DNA from: Pseudomonas oryzihabitans
GTDB taxonomy: Bacteria; Pseudomonadota; Gammaproteobacteria; Pseudomonadales; Pseudomonadaceae
NCBI RefSeq assembly: GCF_014522265.1
Contig: NZ_CP017024.1
Span: 62,001 to 126,000, forward strand
Direction of reading: 5' to 3'
Length of the DNA: 64,000 bases
Shown: positions 1-9,867 of the stretch, piece after piece
Layout of the letters: each line of letters starts with the position of its first letter
Numbering within the stretch: the first letter of the stretch is position 1
Translations under genes and position numbers: made by a program
Notes under the pieces: generated by a model
The model's database searches: none
What the model was told of the DNA's origin: nothing
The model's input: only the letters and a program-made list of their open reading frames with translations

Positions 1-1660
<1,660 letters not shown>

Positions 1661-1667
1661 CACCCCA

Positions 1668-1689
1668 AGCCCTCTCCGAGTAGAGGGCT
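1668..1689 (+). terminator. Hairpin just after nrdA
   Basis: AGCCCTCT (1668-1675) and AGAGGGCT (1682-1689) form a perfect 8-bp stem with a 6-nt loop, followed by a short T-containing stretch (CTCTTTAT). It starts 8 bases after the nrdA stop. It could be a weak terminator or attenuator that sets the nrdA/nrdB ratio, or simply an mRNA-stabilising hairpin. Confidence 0.45.
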
Positions 1690-1698
1690 GCTCTTTAT

Positions 1699-1731
1699 CC
1701 CCTCTCCCCTGGGAGAGGGCCAGGGTGAGGG
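1699..1731. repeat. Interspersed palindromic repeat, CCCTCTCCC family (copy 1)
   Basis: CCCTCTCCCCTGGGAGAGGG palindrome followed by a CCAGGGTGAGGG tail. The same unit recurs at 1762-1795, 62228-62263 and, inverted, at 63545-63578, always between genes. Confidence 0.8.
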
Positions 1732-1761
1732 CCGAATCCCCCACCCGCGCACCGCTCTTAT

Positions 1762-1795
1762 CCCCTCTCCCTCCGGGAGAGGGCTAGGGTGAGGG
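1762..1795. repeat. Interspersed palindromic repeat, CCCTCTCCC family (copy 2)
   Basis: Second copy of the CCCTCTCCC/GGGAGAGGG palindrome with the AGGGTGAGGG tail, in the same orientation as copy 1 and 30 bp after it. The pair fills the nrdA-nrdB spacer. Confidence 0.8.
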
Positions 1796-1839
1796 CCTGC
1801 CGCCCCGCCCCCACCGCACAGCCACCCAGGAGACACCCC

Positions 1840-3090
1840 ATGCTGAACTGGGAAGAATTCGACAAAGACGACGACACCGCCACCGCCAAGCCCGCGCAGG
1901 CCGCCGGCCAGCAGGCGCCGGCCCAGACCGAGCGCCTGGACTCCGAGGGCGACGCCCTGGTCCACGACGCCCGTGCCCCATCCGCTGACGACTCCGACGC
2001 CGTGGCCCGCGCCAAGGCCGCGCTGAACGAACTGGACATCCAGGAAGGCCTGGACGACCTGGAAGGCTCCTCCGCGCGCGTGCACGTCGGCGACAAGCAG
2101 ATGATCAACGCCCGCGCCGACCTCAACCAGCTCGTGCCCTTCAAGTACGACTGGGCCTGGCAGAAGTATCTGGATGGTTGCGCCAACCACTGGATGCCCC
2201 AGGAAGTGAACATGAACGCCGACATCGCGACCTGGAAGAGCGCGGACGGCCTCACCGAGGACGAGCGTCGCATCGTCAAGCGCAACCTCGGCTTCTTCTC
2301 CACCGCCGACTCGCTGGTCGCCAACAACCTGGTGCTGGCCGTCTACCGCCTGATCACCAACCCCGAGTGCCGCCAGTACATCCTGCGCCAGGCCTTCGAA
2401 GAGGCGATCCACACCCACGCCTACCAGTACTGCATCGAATCGCTGGGCATGGATGAAGGCGAGATCTTCAACATGTACCACGAGATCCCGAGCGTCGCGA
2501 AAAAGGCGAGCTGGGGCCTGAAGTACACTCGTTCCATCTCCGACCCCGAGTTCAAGACCGGTACCCCGGAGACCGATCGCCAGTTCCTCAAGAACCTGAT
2601 CGCCTACTACTGCGTACTGGAAGGCATCTTCTTCTATTGCGGCTTCACCCAGATCCTCTCCATGGGTCGCCGCAACAAGATGACCGGCACCGCCGAGCAG
2701 TTCCAGTACATCCTGCGTGACGAGTCCATGCACCTGAACTTCGGCATCGACATGATCAACCAGATCAAGATCGAGAACCCTCAGCTGTGGGATGCCCAGA
2801 TGAAGGACGAAGCCACCCAGATGATCCTCCAGGGCACCCAACTGGAGATCGAATACGCCCGCGACACCATGCCCCGCGGCGTGCTGGGCATGAACGCGGC
2901 GATGATGGAGGACTACCTCAAGTTCATCGCCAACCGCCGCCTGACCCAGATCGGCCTGAAGGAAGAATACCCGGGCGCCACCAATCCCTTCCCCTGGATG
3001 AGCGAGATCATGGACCTCAAGAAGGAGAAGAACTTCTTCGAGACCCGCGTGATCGAGTATCAGACCGGTGGGGCGTTGAGCTGGGATTGA
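1840..3090 (+). CDS. nrdB: Ribonucleoside-diphosphate reductase beta subunit
   Basis: Radical-generating diiron subunit (416 aa) of class Ia ribonucleotide reductase. Start at ATG 1840 ([11 protein letters not shown]), preceded by CAGGAGACACCCC; an upstream in-frame codon would run into the repeat. Diiron/tyrosyl motifs are complete: [11 protein letters not shown] carries the E..H ligands and the radical Tyr four residues after His, LEGIFFYCG carries the second-helix Glu, and RDESMHLN carries the final E..H pair. The N-terminus has an extra acidic, low-complexity stretch of about 60 residues before the conserved core, as in other pseudomonad NrdB proteins. Confidence 0.97.
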   Translation: MLNWEEFDKDDDTATAKPAQAAGQQAPAQTERLDSEGDALVHDARAPSADDSDAVARAKAALNELDIQEGLDDLEGSSARVHVGDKQMINARADLNQLVPFKYDWAWQKYLDGCANHWMPQEVNMNADIATWKSADGLTEDERRIVKRNLGFFSTADSLVANNLVLAVYRLITNPECRQYILRQAFEEAIHTHAYQYCIESLGMDEGEIFNMYHEIPSVAKKASWGLKYTRSISDPEFKTGTPETDRQFLKNLIAYYCVLEGIFFYCGFTQILSMGRRNKMTGTAEQFQYILRDESMHLNFGIDMINQIKIENPQLWDAQMKDEATQMILQGTQLEIEYARDTMPRGVLGMNAAMMEDYLKFIANRRLTQIGLKEEYPGATNPFPWMSEIMDLKKEKNFFETRVIEYQTGGALSWD

Positions 3091-3149
3091 TTATTAAGTT
3101 GACCTAGTAGCTTTCGTTTTAAAAGGATTTTGACAGCAGTGTAAGCATC

Positions 3150-3169
3150 GAGGCTCTTAACCGAGCCTC
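3150..3169 (+). terminator. Probable nrdB terminator hairpin
   Basis: GAGGCTC (3150-3156) / GAGCCTC (3163-3169), a perfect 7-bp stem with a TTAACC loop, followed by TTATA. It lies 60 bp after the nrdB stop and only 13 bp before the next start codon, so it may instead structure the leader of the AT-rich gene. Confidence 0.45.
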
Positions 3170-3182
3170 TTATAGGACAAAA

Positions 3183-4703
3183 ATGAAACTAAATCTACCC
3201 TATACATTTGAAGATGTCCGATCTGCCCTGCAAAGCGCGGGGATCAACCAAAGGCTAGTGGAATTTGTTAAGCCTATAGAAAAAGCCGAAAAAATAATAT
3301 TAAAAATAAAGCAAGAGATAGAGCATTCTGGAAAAGTTCTGTTTCTTCTGGCACCTCCGGGCGTTGGAAAATCGACCTTCATTCAATCTCTAACTTGGAG
3401 ACCACATATAAAGTTTCGCAACTTTATAGAAGTTGACGCTGTCTCGGTTATGTCAGGCAACAAATTTGAAAGCCTTGTAAAAAAGATAAGAGAAATCGCA
3501 GAAACTGCAAAAAAAGAAAAGGAACAGGGACCTACCCTGGTCGTCCTAGATTATCTTGAATCGCTAAATGAGTATCCAGAGCAGGACGTCAAAGGCTTTT
3601 TCAGAGACCTAAATGGAATATTAAGGAAATCACCTCTACTTATACTTTGGCCATCTACGGAGAAGCATGACGTTGAAAAGATGCTTTCGTTTGCAGAAGC
3701 TGTATCAGGGACAATATTCTCTGATGACAATGCCTACGTAGATTTTGACGGCCCGTTGCTAGACACATATCCAGATATCGCTAAGAATACAATCTCAGTA
3801 ATAAATGGGAAGGATATTTCTGACTACTCCCTAACTCAAGCGGACTTGGAAGAATTACTTGAAAAGACCAAGACAAGACCGAAGAGAGAGCGAACAATTA
3901 GAAACTACTTAAAAGCGGTCAGATCCATCTGGTCAGAAAGAAGCAATTACATTCAGGAAATGGAGAACAAAATACCGAAACCGAACGAAATTTGGTTTAT
4001 CTTCTCTTATCCTACAGCTGAGGAAGTAGTTGGAAATTTTATACGCAAAGGTGAGAGGGTACATGAAGCATGGACTGCTATTGGAGATAAATTAGACGAA
4101 TACGTCCAGTCCAGCGCACAACGAAAAAGCATTTGGACGCCACAAAAGTTACAACTTATGTTAACAGGATCCGTCAAAACGAGGATCATGTATCTACCAA
4201 CCAACAGCTTAATATCATTAGCTTTAGCTTTTGGCCAAAACGATACCTTAAAAAAACGTATAGCACCTCACTCCCCAGTGCATTGGAAGCAGAAAAACAA
4301 AGCCGTAGCGCAACTTTCTAATTCGCCTTTGGCTAAGCAATTACAAGGAGAAACTGTTGCCGCAGGAAAACGAAAAGGCGGCCCTGCTGCAAAAGCTTTG
4401 AAAAATGCGACTAGACCGTTTGCAGAGCTAGTTGACTGGGTATCAAACGGCGGAGGACATGACAAATATGTTAATGACGCCGTAGCTAAAGGGCTAGCCG
4501 GATTGGGGTTTAGCTGCAAAACCGGACTAGACCACCCTTGGATACCTGGAATCAAGCCCGACATATTAATTGAACTACCTGACAAACAAATCTGCATCGA
4601 ATTTCATCACACCAATAACGATGCCCAATCTAAAATAGCAGATTACGTACTCAGCAAGCTTTCCGACTACAGCAACCAGCTAGACCTTTACATAAAAAGC
4701 TAA
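3183..4703 (+). CDS. Orphan AAA/P-loop NTPase with nuclease-like C-terminal domain
   Basis: A 506-aa protein of no family I can name. Start ATG 3183 has AGGA 5 nt upstream. Seen: Walker A APPGVGKST (residues 57-65), Walker B TLVVLDY with Asp123, and a sensor-1-like strand LLILWPST (152-159), so the N-terminal 240 residues look like an AAA-type ATPase. The C-terminal 90 residues read like a restriction-endonuclease fold: a helix, LGFSCKTG, then KPDILIEL (Asp460), 12 residues, and CIEFHH (Glu473-x-His475), a PD-x(n)-E-x-K pattern with His for Lys. A middle region (250-410) is unassigned. No signal peptide or membrane segment. The gene is strongly AT-rich (by eye near 40% G+C) with A/T-ending codons unlike its neighbours, and stands alone between nrdB and a chromosomal membrane-protein gene. 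That suggests horizontal transfer. An anti-phage ATPase-nuclease is an inference only. Confidence 0.75.
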   Translation: MKLNLPYTFEDVRSALQSAGINQRLVEFVKPIEKAEKIILKIKQEIEHSGKVLFLLAPPGVGKSTFIQSLTWRPHIKFRNFIEVDAVSVMSGNKFESLVKKIREIAETAKKEKEQGPTLVVLDYLESLNEYPEQDVKGFFRDLNGILRKSPLLILWPSTEKHDVEKMLSFAEAVSGTIFSDDNAYVDFDGPLLDTYPDIAKNTISVINGKDISDYSLTQADLEELLEKTKTRPKRERTIRNYLKAVRSIWSERSNYIQEMENKIPKPNEIWFIFSYPTAEEVVGNFIRKGERVHEAWTAIGDKLDEYVQSSAQRKSIWTPQKLQLMLTGSVKTRIMYLPTNSLISLALAFGQNDTLKKRIAPHSPVHWKQKNKAVAQLSNSPLAKQLQGETVAAGKRKGGPAAKALKNATRPFAELVDWVSNGGGHDKYVNDAVAKGLAGLGFSCKTGLDHPWIPGIKPDILIELPDKQICIEFHHTNNDAQSKIADYVLSKLSDYSNQLDLYIKS

Positions 4704-4997
4704 ATATAACAGGGGATAGCAAAAGCCGTCCCCTCCCTAAAACCAGCCTACTCTCCATTAGACACACTCTTAACTAAAAGTTAAAATCTCAACTTCTAAA
4801 ACTCACTACTCTTCCAATTTGAAATTCTCTTTTACCTACAAAGCTAGTGAGTTTCCCAGGCACTAACTGGGAAAACCGTGCAAATACCCTCAACAATCTA
4901 GATATTTAGCTAACTTTATACCTAGTCATTAGCCTCAGCTCTTGCATGGGAAAAGCATGCCATTTTCCAAGCTACAGAGGCCGTACGCTTCATTACC
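4704..4997. other. AT-rich spacer, right flank of the acquired patch
   Basis: No ORF with a believable start. It holds two weak hairpins: AGGGGA/TCCCCT (4711-4716 and 4729-4734) just after the orphan gene, and TTTCCCAG/CTGGGAAA (4852-4859 and 4867-4874). Composition stays AT-rich until about 4990 and then returns to genome average, which marks the right edge of the island. No tRNA, integrase or flanking direct repeat was found. Confidence 0.6.
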
Positions 4998-5024
4998 TTG
5001 CGAAATTGGAATCAAGGACGACCC

Positions 5025-6071
5025 ATGCCCCGCTGGACCGACCAACCCGCCACCGACACGGATGCCGTCTTCGATTTCATCCTTGAGTTCTCCGGCACCT
5101 TCCTGCGGCGCCATGCCTCGCTGCTGGCCAAGGGGCTGCCGCCGACCCTGGGCTTCGGGATGTTCCTGGCCTATTTCGCCCGTAATCACTTCTATCCCAG
5201 CTTCGATCTCTTCCAGTTCTCGTCGCTGCTGCTGGCCGCTGCCTGCCTGGGGTTCCTGACCATCGGCGCCTTCGTTGCCGCGCTCTTTCTGCCAGGTGCC
5301 TGGGTCTATTACCGCTTCATCAATACGGCGGCGATCAAGGAAGACATCACCTACGCCCTGCCCTATCGCGGCGAGGGGCGCTTTCGCAAGATCATGCTGT
5401 TGATGACGCTGGTGTTCTTCGTGCCCTATCTGCTGGCGGGGTTTAGCGATGCGGCCATTCTCCTAGTCGATCCTGAGCTGTTCCTCAGCGTTGCCTTGCT
5501 TGCACCCATCCCCATCACGCTGCTGGCGGGCATGGCCGTACAGGGGCTATTCGACTTGCGCCGCTTCAGTTTCCTGAAGTTCGTCTGGGAGGCTTACCTG
5601 CCGACAATGGTCGTCGGCATGTTCATTGTCTGGATGCTGGCGCAGGCCTATCCGCTGGTGAGCGATTGGCAGCCGCTGCTCAAGTGGGGCGCTCTGGCCA
5701 TCGCCCCCTTCATCATCGCCTTCGTCACGACCATGACTTCCATGCTGTTCATCGCTGGCTGGAAGGCGGCGATGATGTTTTCGCTGTTCTTCGCCCTCTT
5801 TCTGGCCGGCTATAGCGGTGTGCTCACCACCCTCCCCGAGACCATGGTCAGGACGCTGGGCCTGGGTAACTACCAGGCCAAGGCGATCGTGCTCGATACC
5901 TCCTATTGCGCCAAGGAGCAGGCCAGGGTGCTGCCTACCGATGACCAGTGCGTGCTCAAGGACGTGCAGGTGGTTTGGTCGCTGGGCGAGGCCTTCGTAC
6001 TGCGGCTGGCGGATGGCAGCACGGCGCGGTTGCCGGCCATGGCGATTCGGGCGCTGGTGAAACCCCAGTAA
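5025..6071 (+). CDS. Polytopic inner-membrane protein of unknown function
   Basis: Predicted 348-aa integral membrane protein. ATG 5025 chosen because AAGGA lies 6 nt upstream; a TTG at 4998 in the same frame has no ribosome-binding site. About seven hydrophobic helices are visible (for example PTLGFGMFLAYFA, SLLLAAACLGFLTIGAFVAAL, IMLLMTLVFFVPYLLA, LFLSVALLAPIPITLLAGM, TMVVGMFIVWMLAQA, ALAIAPFIIAFVTTMTSML, AAMMFSLFFALFLAGY). A soluble C-terminal tail of about 80 residues with two Cys (TSYCAKE, DDQCVL) follows. I do not recognise the family. First normal-GC gene after the AT-rich island. Confidence 0.75.
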   Translation: MPRWTDQPATDTDAVFDFILEFSGTFLRRHASLLAKGLPPTLGFGMFLAYFARNHFYPSFDLFQFSSLLLAAACLGFLTIGAFVAALFLPGAWVYYRFINTAAIKEDITYALPYRGEGRFRKIMLLMTLVFFVPYLLAGFSDAAILLVDPELFLSVALLAPIPITLLAGMAVQGLFDLRRFSFLKFVWEAYLPTMVVGMFIVWMLAQAYPLVSDWQPLLKWGALAIAPFIIAFVTTMTSMLFIAGWKAAMMFSLFFALFLAGYSGVLTTLPETMVRTLGLGNYQAKAIVLDTSYCAKEQARVLPTDDQCVLKDVQVVWSLGEAFVLRLADGSTARLPAMAIRALVKPQ

Positions 6072-6261
6072 CGGACGGTCCGCCTGGCCAGCCTCAGGTC
6101 AGGTTTGAATTAGCTTTATCGGCCCGTCATCATGGCGCGCAATCCTCTGCCTCAAGCCCGCGCCTGCCGTGTCGATAAGACTGCGGTGCGGCTCCGCCTT
6201 GGCGTGTGCTCGCCCCTGGCAGGGAGCGCCCTTCTCGTATCCAGACAGGTCCGATTCGCCC
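6072..6261. other. Spacer upstream of the GGDEF gene
   Basis: 190 bp with no convincing gene. An in-frame extension of the following ORF starts at 6169, but that part is not hydrophobic and lacks a ribosome-binding site, so it is treated as leader. Confidence 0.4.
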
Positions 6262-7395
6262 ATGGCACTCGATGCCCCCACCATGCTGACCCTTACCATC
6301 GCCCTGGCGGCTGCTGCGGCGGGCTATCTGGCCATCGAGTGGCGGTCGGTGCGCGAGTCGGCGCTGCTGTACTGGACCACGGGTTTCGCCCTGATTTGCG
6401 TGGGTAGCACCCTGGCGCTGTTGCGTAGCCAGGGGCTGCTGCTGGTGGGCATCTGGTTCGCCAATGGGCTGCTGATCTTGGTGCATGGCCTTTTCCTGCT
6501 CGGCGTGGCGCGCTTCACGGCGCGCAGGCTTAGACTGGGCTGGTGGGCCTTCGCTGCGATCTGGCTAGGGATGTTGCTGCTGCCCAATGAGCCTTGGTGG
6601 TCCAAGGTACTGCTGGTGGTGCAGTCGCTCATGATCGGCATACTGGCGGTGCGGGCGAGTTTGCTGCTGCGGCGGCGCAACGCGGGAGAACGGCAGCTGC
6701 GCGTGGTGTTGCTGATCCATGGACTCTTCTATCTAGTCAAGATGATCCCACCGCTCACCCCCGGCACCTTGATCGACCTGGCGGTCTATCGCGGTGTCAT
6801 CATCCAGATCTCGCTGGTAGAGGGGGTGATGGCGGTGATGCTGATCGCCCTGTCGATGACCGGCACGGTGCGTTATCGCCGCGAGCAGCATATCGAGCGC
6901 CTGGCCGGCAGCGATCCCCTGACCGGTCTGCATAATCGCCGCGCCCTCGAAGCCGAGGCGCCGCGACTGTTCGGCCAGGCGACCCCGGCCAGACCCGGTG
7001 CCCTGCTGCTGATCGATCTGGACAACTTCAAGCTGGTGAACGACCTCCATGGCCACGCGGCCGGCGACGGTCTGTTGATCGCCCTGAGCGACCTGCTGCG
7101 TACCTCCCTGCCCCGCCAGGCGCTTGCAGCCCGGCTGGGGGGCGATGAATTCGTGGTGTTGCTGGGTGAGGCGGCCGATGCGGATGTCGTGCGTTTGGCA
7201 GACACCCTGCGCCAGCGCTTCAACCAGCTGGCGGCGCAGCGCCTGCGGACGCCCGAGCCCGTCACCCTGAGCATCGGCGCCGTACTGTTCGATCAACCGC
7301 CGGAAAGTCTGGCGGCCTTGCTGGAGCGCGGAGACAGTGCCCTCTACGAGGCCAAGCGCGGCGGGCGGGATGGCTTGCGAATGAGCCTGGGATGA
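6262..7395 (+). CDS. Membrane-anchored GGDEF diguanylate cyclase
   Basis: Predicted 377-aa c-di-GMP synthase. ATG 6262 (MALDAPTM) starts just before the first helix; ATG 6283 is an alternative. About seven N-terminal membrane helices form a sensor (residues ~5-215), followed by a GGDEF domain that opens with DPLTGLHNRRALE and carries the intact catalytic loop LGGDEFVVLL. The RxxD product-inhibition site normally nine residues before GGDEF is absent (PRQALAARL), so the enzyme should not show classical I-site feedback. The input signal is unknown. Confidence 0.9.
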   Translation: MALDAPTMLTLTIALAAAAAGYLAIEWRSVRESALLYWTTGFALICVGSTLALLRSQGLLLVGIWFANGLLILVHGLFLLGVARFTARRLRLGWWAFAAIWLGMLLLPNEPWWSKVLLVVQSLMIGILAVRASLLLRRRNAGERQLRVVLLIHGLFYLVKMIPPLTPGTLIDLAVYRGVIIQISLVEGVMAVMLIALSMTGTVRYRREQHIERLAGSDPLTGLHNRRALEAEAPRLFGQATPARPGALLLIDLDNFKLVNDLHGHAAGDGLLIALSDLLRTSLPRQALAARLGGDEFVVLLGEAADADVVRLADTLRQRFNQLAAQRLRTPEPVTLSIGAVLFDQPPESLAALLERGDSALYEAKRGGRDGLRMSLG

Positions 7396-7443
7396 AGGCG
7401 CGCTGATGGCTTAGGCTTGGACGATTGCCTTAACGGAGCCGCC

Positions 7444-7899
7444 ATGCCCATCGCCTTCGAATCCCCCGACCAACCCGAGGTGATCGCCCTGATCGCCGAA
7501 CTGGATGCCTACCAGGACGACCTCTATCCGCCCGAGAGTCGTCATGCCCTGGATCTGACGTCGCTCATGCAGCCGAACGTGCTGTTCCTGGTCGCCCGGG
7601 ATGACAGCGGCAGTGCCCTGGGCTGTGGGGCCATGGTGTTGCAGGACGACTATGGCGAGATCAAGCGGATGTATGTGAGCCCCAGGGGTCGCGGGCAGGG
7701 GCTGGGTGGTCGCCTACTGGCGGAGCTGGAGCGTGAAGCGGCAGGCCGAGGGTGTGAGTCGGCGCGACTGGAAACGGGGCCCTATCAGCCGGAAGCCTTG
7801 CGGCTCTATGAAACGGCGGGTTACCAGCGGCGTGGTCCTTTTGGAGCGTATCGGGACGATCCGTTGAGTGTCTTCATGGAGAAGCGGCTGAAGGCGTAG
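7444..7899 (+). CDS. GNAT-family N-acetyltransferase
   Basis: 151-aa GNAT protein. ATG 7444 has GGAG 5 nt upstream. The acetyl-CoA pyrophosphate loop is clear (VSPRGRGQGLGGRLL, R-G-x-G-x-G type), followed by the C-terminal strand/helix pattern ARLETGPYQPEALRLYETAGY and a closing GPFGAYRDDPLSVFMEK. Substrate unknown. Its TAG stop codon (7897-7899) is the first three bases of a 10-bp sequence repeated at 8959, just past the IS110 transposase, so the insertion sits right at the end of this gene. Confidence 0.9.
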   Translation: MPIAFESPDQPEVIALIAELDAYQDDLYPPESRHALDLTSLMQPNVLFLVARDDSGSALGCGAMVLQDDYGEIKRMYVSPRGRGQGLGGRLLAELEREAAGRGCESARLETGPYQPEALRLYETAGYQRRGPFGAYRDDPLSVFMEKRLKA

Positions 7900-7906
7900 A
7901 TACCGT
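7897..7906. repeat. 10-bp direct repeat flanking the IS110 transposase (left)
   Basis: TAGATACCGT, identical to 8959-8968. The two copies are 1062 bp apart and enclose the transposase, so they may mark recombination core/target sequence of the element. Confidence 0.5.
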
Positions 7907-7915
7907 CTTCGCCCC

Positions 7916-8884
7916 TCAGTGTGCAATCGCTAAAGCAGGGTCGAAAGGCTTGCCTGATTTGAGCACGCCATAGGCGATGGTCAGCAGCTTGCGCATGGCG
8001 GCGCAGACGGTTTGTTTACCTTTCTTCCCCCTGGTTTTCAGACGCTCGGCTTGCGCCTTGATAGCCGGGTTGTAGGTCAGCGCCACGACGGCGGGTAGGT
8101 ATAGCGCACTTCGTAAGCGGACCGATCCCATGCGCGAGATGCCGGTATGGCCGCGGTAAAGACCTGATTCCTGTAGGCGTGGGTTCAAACCGGCAAAGGC
8201 GGTCACGGCGCGGGCATCGGCGAAGCGACCGATATCGCCGAGCTCCGCCAGGATCAGGGCGGCGGTCTTGTCGGCGATGCCGTCTATGCTCACCAGCAGA
8301 TCACGTTTGCCGCTCAGGTCCGGGTCATCGTCGATATGCCGTTTGATCTGTTCGAGCGTCCAGGCGATCTGCTCATCGAGCCGCTGCACGACCGCCTGGA
8401 TCGAGTTTTGGACTTTTTCCGGGCTGACCTCGAGCCGATTGAGTTCCATCTGCCGTAGCGATTAGAGATCCTCCAGGCGCCGGGTCAGCGCGCGAAGCGT
8501 GCGGATGGACACAGGCTCGGGGTGCCAGGCCCGCAGGCTGTCTTCATGCCGCTGGCCATAGGTGGCGATCAGCTTGGCGTCGAGTTTGTCCGTCTTGCTG
8601 CGCTGCAACTGGCTTTGCGCATAGCGAGCGATCTGTGCCGGATTGAGCACGGCGATTCGGTAGCCCAGCGCATGGAAATGCTCGGCGAGCGCTTCGTGAT
8701 AGGTGCCCGTGGCCTCCATCACGATCCAAGCGCCTGGCTCGGCATGCTGTTGCAGCCAGTCGGCAAAGACCGCGAAGCCTGACGGATCATTGCTCAGCCT
8801 GCCCTTGGTCCGGTGCTTGCCATTGGATTGCAGGACCGCCAGATCGAAGCTGCGCTTGGCGATATCAACACCGATTACGGCCAT
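7916..8884 (-). pseudogene. IS110-family transposase interrupted by one stop codon
   Basis: Serine/DEDD recombinase of IS110-type insertion sequences. Start ATG 8884 is preceded by a strong AAGGAGGAG. The RuvC-like N-terminal half (VIGVDIAKRSFDLAV, VMEATGTYH, KTDKLDAKLIA) and the C-terminal Tnp_20 half (LLVSIDGIADKTAALILAEL, FAGLNPRLQESG, GHTGISRMGSVRLRSALY) lie in the same frame, separated only by TAA at 8462-8464. In place of that codon the family usually has Gln or similar (EDL-x-SLRQMELNRLE), so a single substitution inactivated it. Ignoring the stop it is a full 322-residue protein. The two halves might conceivably be made separately (ATG 8449), but a dead copy is the simpler reading. 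Confidence 0.9.
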
Positions 8885-9103
8885 GATGTCTCCTCCTTCA
8901 GATGCGACACGATCACGTCATCCCGTCCAACCTTGTGCAATACGAGCTCTGGAGGCTCTAGATACCGTTCGGACTCGGGATGGGTGTGGAGGAGGCAGCC
9001 TATCTACGTTGCAAGCTCAAAGGCTTAAGGGTGGACACGGCCTGCCATCCTCCCCCGATGATCAGTCGGGGACTATGCCCCCTGAGGAGGCTGTCGTCGA
9101 GAT
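8885..9103 (-). ncRNA. Non-coding 5' end of the IS110 element; candidate bridge RNA
   Basis: About 220 bp upstream of the transposase with no ORF of its own but several hairpins: GAGC/GCTC (8944-8958 area), AAGC/GCTT (9011-9027 area) and CCCCGA-7nt-TCGGGG (about 9054-9073). In the IS110 group the non-coding end beside the recombinase start is known to encode the bridge RNA that pairs with target and donor DNA. The outer edge of the element is uncertain: if the TAGATACCGT repeat marks the end, only about 75-84 nt remain here, which is short for such an RNA. Confidence 0.3.
8959..8968. repeat. 10-bp direct repeat flanking the IS110 transposase (right)
   Basis: TAGATACCGT, the partner of 7897-7906, located 75 bp outside the transposase start codon. 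Confidence 0.5.
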
Positions 9104-9109
9104 ACAAGG

Positions 9110-9195
9110 GTGGACAACGGCGCAGCCTTGTCCACGCGGGAGCTTTGGGGGCGTGCGTTGGTGGCGTCAGTGGAAAAGGCTGCGCCGTTTTCCAC
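9110..9195. repeat. REP doublet upstream of the RAYT gene
   Basis: Two hairpins in tandem: GTGGACAA/TTGTCCAC (9110-9135) and GTGGAAAA/TTTTCCAC (9170-9195), with GC-rich loops and a conserved spacer (GCGGGAGCTTTGGGGGCGTG). The arrangement is a BIME, the normal substrate of the adjacent RAYT. Nearly the same 90 bp recurs at 9790-9866 on the other side of the gene. Confidence 0.85.
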
Positions 9196-9243
9196 GCTAC
9201 GGGTTGAGTTATCGTTTCTGTCTCTGCTCAAGGAAGAGCTGCC

Positions 9244-9774
9244 ATGTCTCGATTTCGTCGTGCCCGTGTTCCGGGGGCTTCCTATTTTTTCACCGTTGTC
9301 CTGGCGGATCGGCGTAGCGATCTGCTGACGCGCCATATTGATCTGCTCCGCGAGACCGTGCGGGCAACGCAGTTGCGCCATCCCTTTCATATCAATGCCT
9401 GGGTCACCCTCCCCGATCATCTGCATTGCATCTGGACCCTACCGGAGGGCGATGCGAACTTCACCTTGCGCTGGAAGGTGATCAAGTTCGGTTTCTCCAA
9501 GCGGCTGCCGGTAGGCGAAGTGCGTACGGCGACGCAAAGGGCCCGGGGTGAACGTGGGATATGGCAGCGTCGATATTGGGAGCACCTGATAAGAGAAGAG
9601 CAGGATTACCAGCGTCATGTGGAATACATCCACTTCAATCCGGTCAAGCATGGCCACGTTGGCGCAGTGAAGGACTGGCCTTATTCGAGTTTCCATCGAG
9701 CGGTGCGGGAGGGGCTCTATCCGCAGGATTGGGGTGCAGACTTCGCGGTAGAGACAGGAGGCTGGGGGGAATAG
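9244..9774 (+). CDS. REP-associated tyrosine transposase (RAYT, Y1_Tnp family)
   Basis: 176-aa RAYT, a domesticated Y1/HUH-type transposase that nicks and mobilises REP palindromes. ATG 9244 follows AAGGAAGAGCTGCC. Seen: the HxH metal site in LPDHLHCIW, a basic stretch, and the C-terminal helix DYQRHVEYIHFNPVKHG holding the nucleophilic Tyr. Length is typical of the family. Matching REP doublets flank it on both sides, the classic arrangement, and further REP units of this family occur at 10866, 34556 and 63637. The frame and catalytic residues are intact, so it is probably active. Confidence 0.93.
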   Translation: MSRFRRARVPGASYFFTVVLADRRSDLLTRHIDLLRETVRATQLRHPFHINAWVTLPDHLHCIWTLPEGDANFTLRWKVIKFGFSKRLPVGEVRTATQRARGERGIWQRRYWEHLIREEQDYQRHVEYIHFNPVKHGHVGAVKDWPYSSFHRAVREGLYPQDWGADFAVETGGWGE

Positions 9775-9789
9775 CGCCGTAGGGGAACG

Positions 9790-9866
9790 ACGCGCAGCTT
9801 GTCCACGCGGGAGTTTTGGGTCGTGCGTTGGTGGCGCCAGTGGAAAAGGCTGGCGCCGTTTTCCAC
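9790..9866. repeat. REP doublet downstream of the RAYT gene
   Basis: Direct copy of the upstream element: CGCAGCTTGTCCACGCGGGAG, spacer, then GTGGAAAA (9840-9847) / TTTTCCAC (9859-9866). The first hairpin has decayed on its left arm while the second is intact. The right arm ends just before the 3' end of the LysR gene. Confidence 0.8.
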
Positions 9867-9867
9867 G

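Noticed and set aside
3091-3182. Promoter with TTGACA at 3130-3135 for the AT-rich gene
   Set aside because: No acceptable -10 at 16-18 bp spacing; the palindrome at 3150-3169 occupies that space. Not listed as a promoter.
4704-4990. tRNA or attachment site at the edge of the AT-rich island
   Set aside because: No cloverleaf-like sequence or direct repeat shared with 3091-3182 could be found by eye; the island has no integrase.
8268-8465. CRISPR or array-like structure in the mobile-element zone
   Set aside because: No regularly spaced identical repeats; the palindromes at 9110-9195 and 9790-9866 are a REP doublet copied on both sides of a RAYT, not a spacer array.
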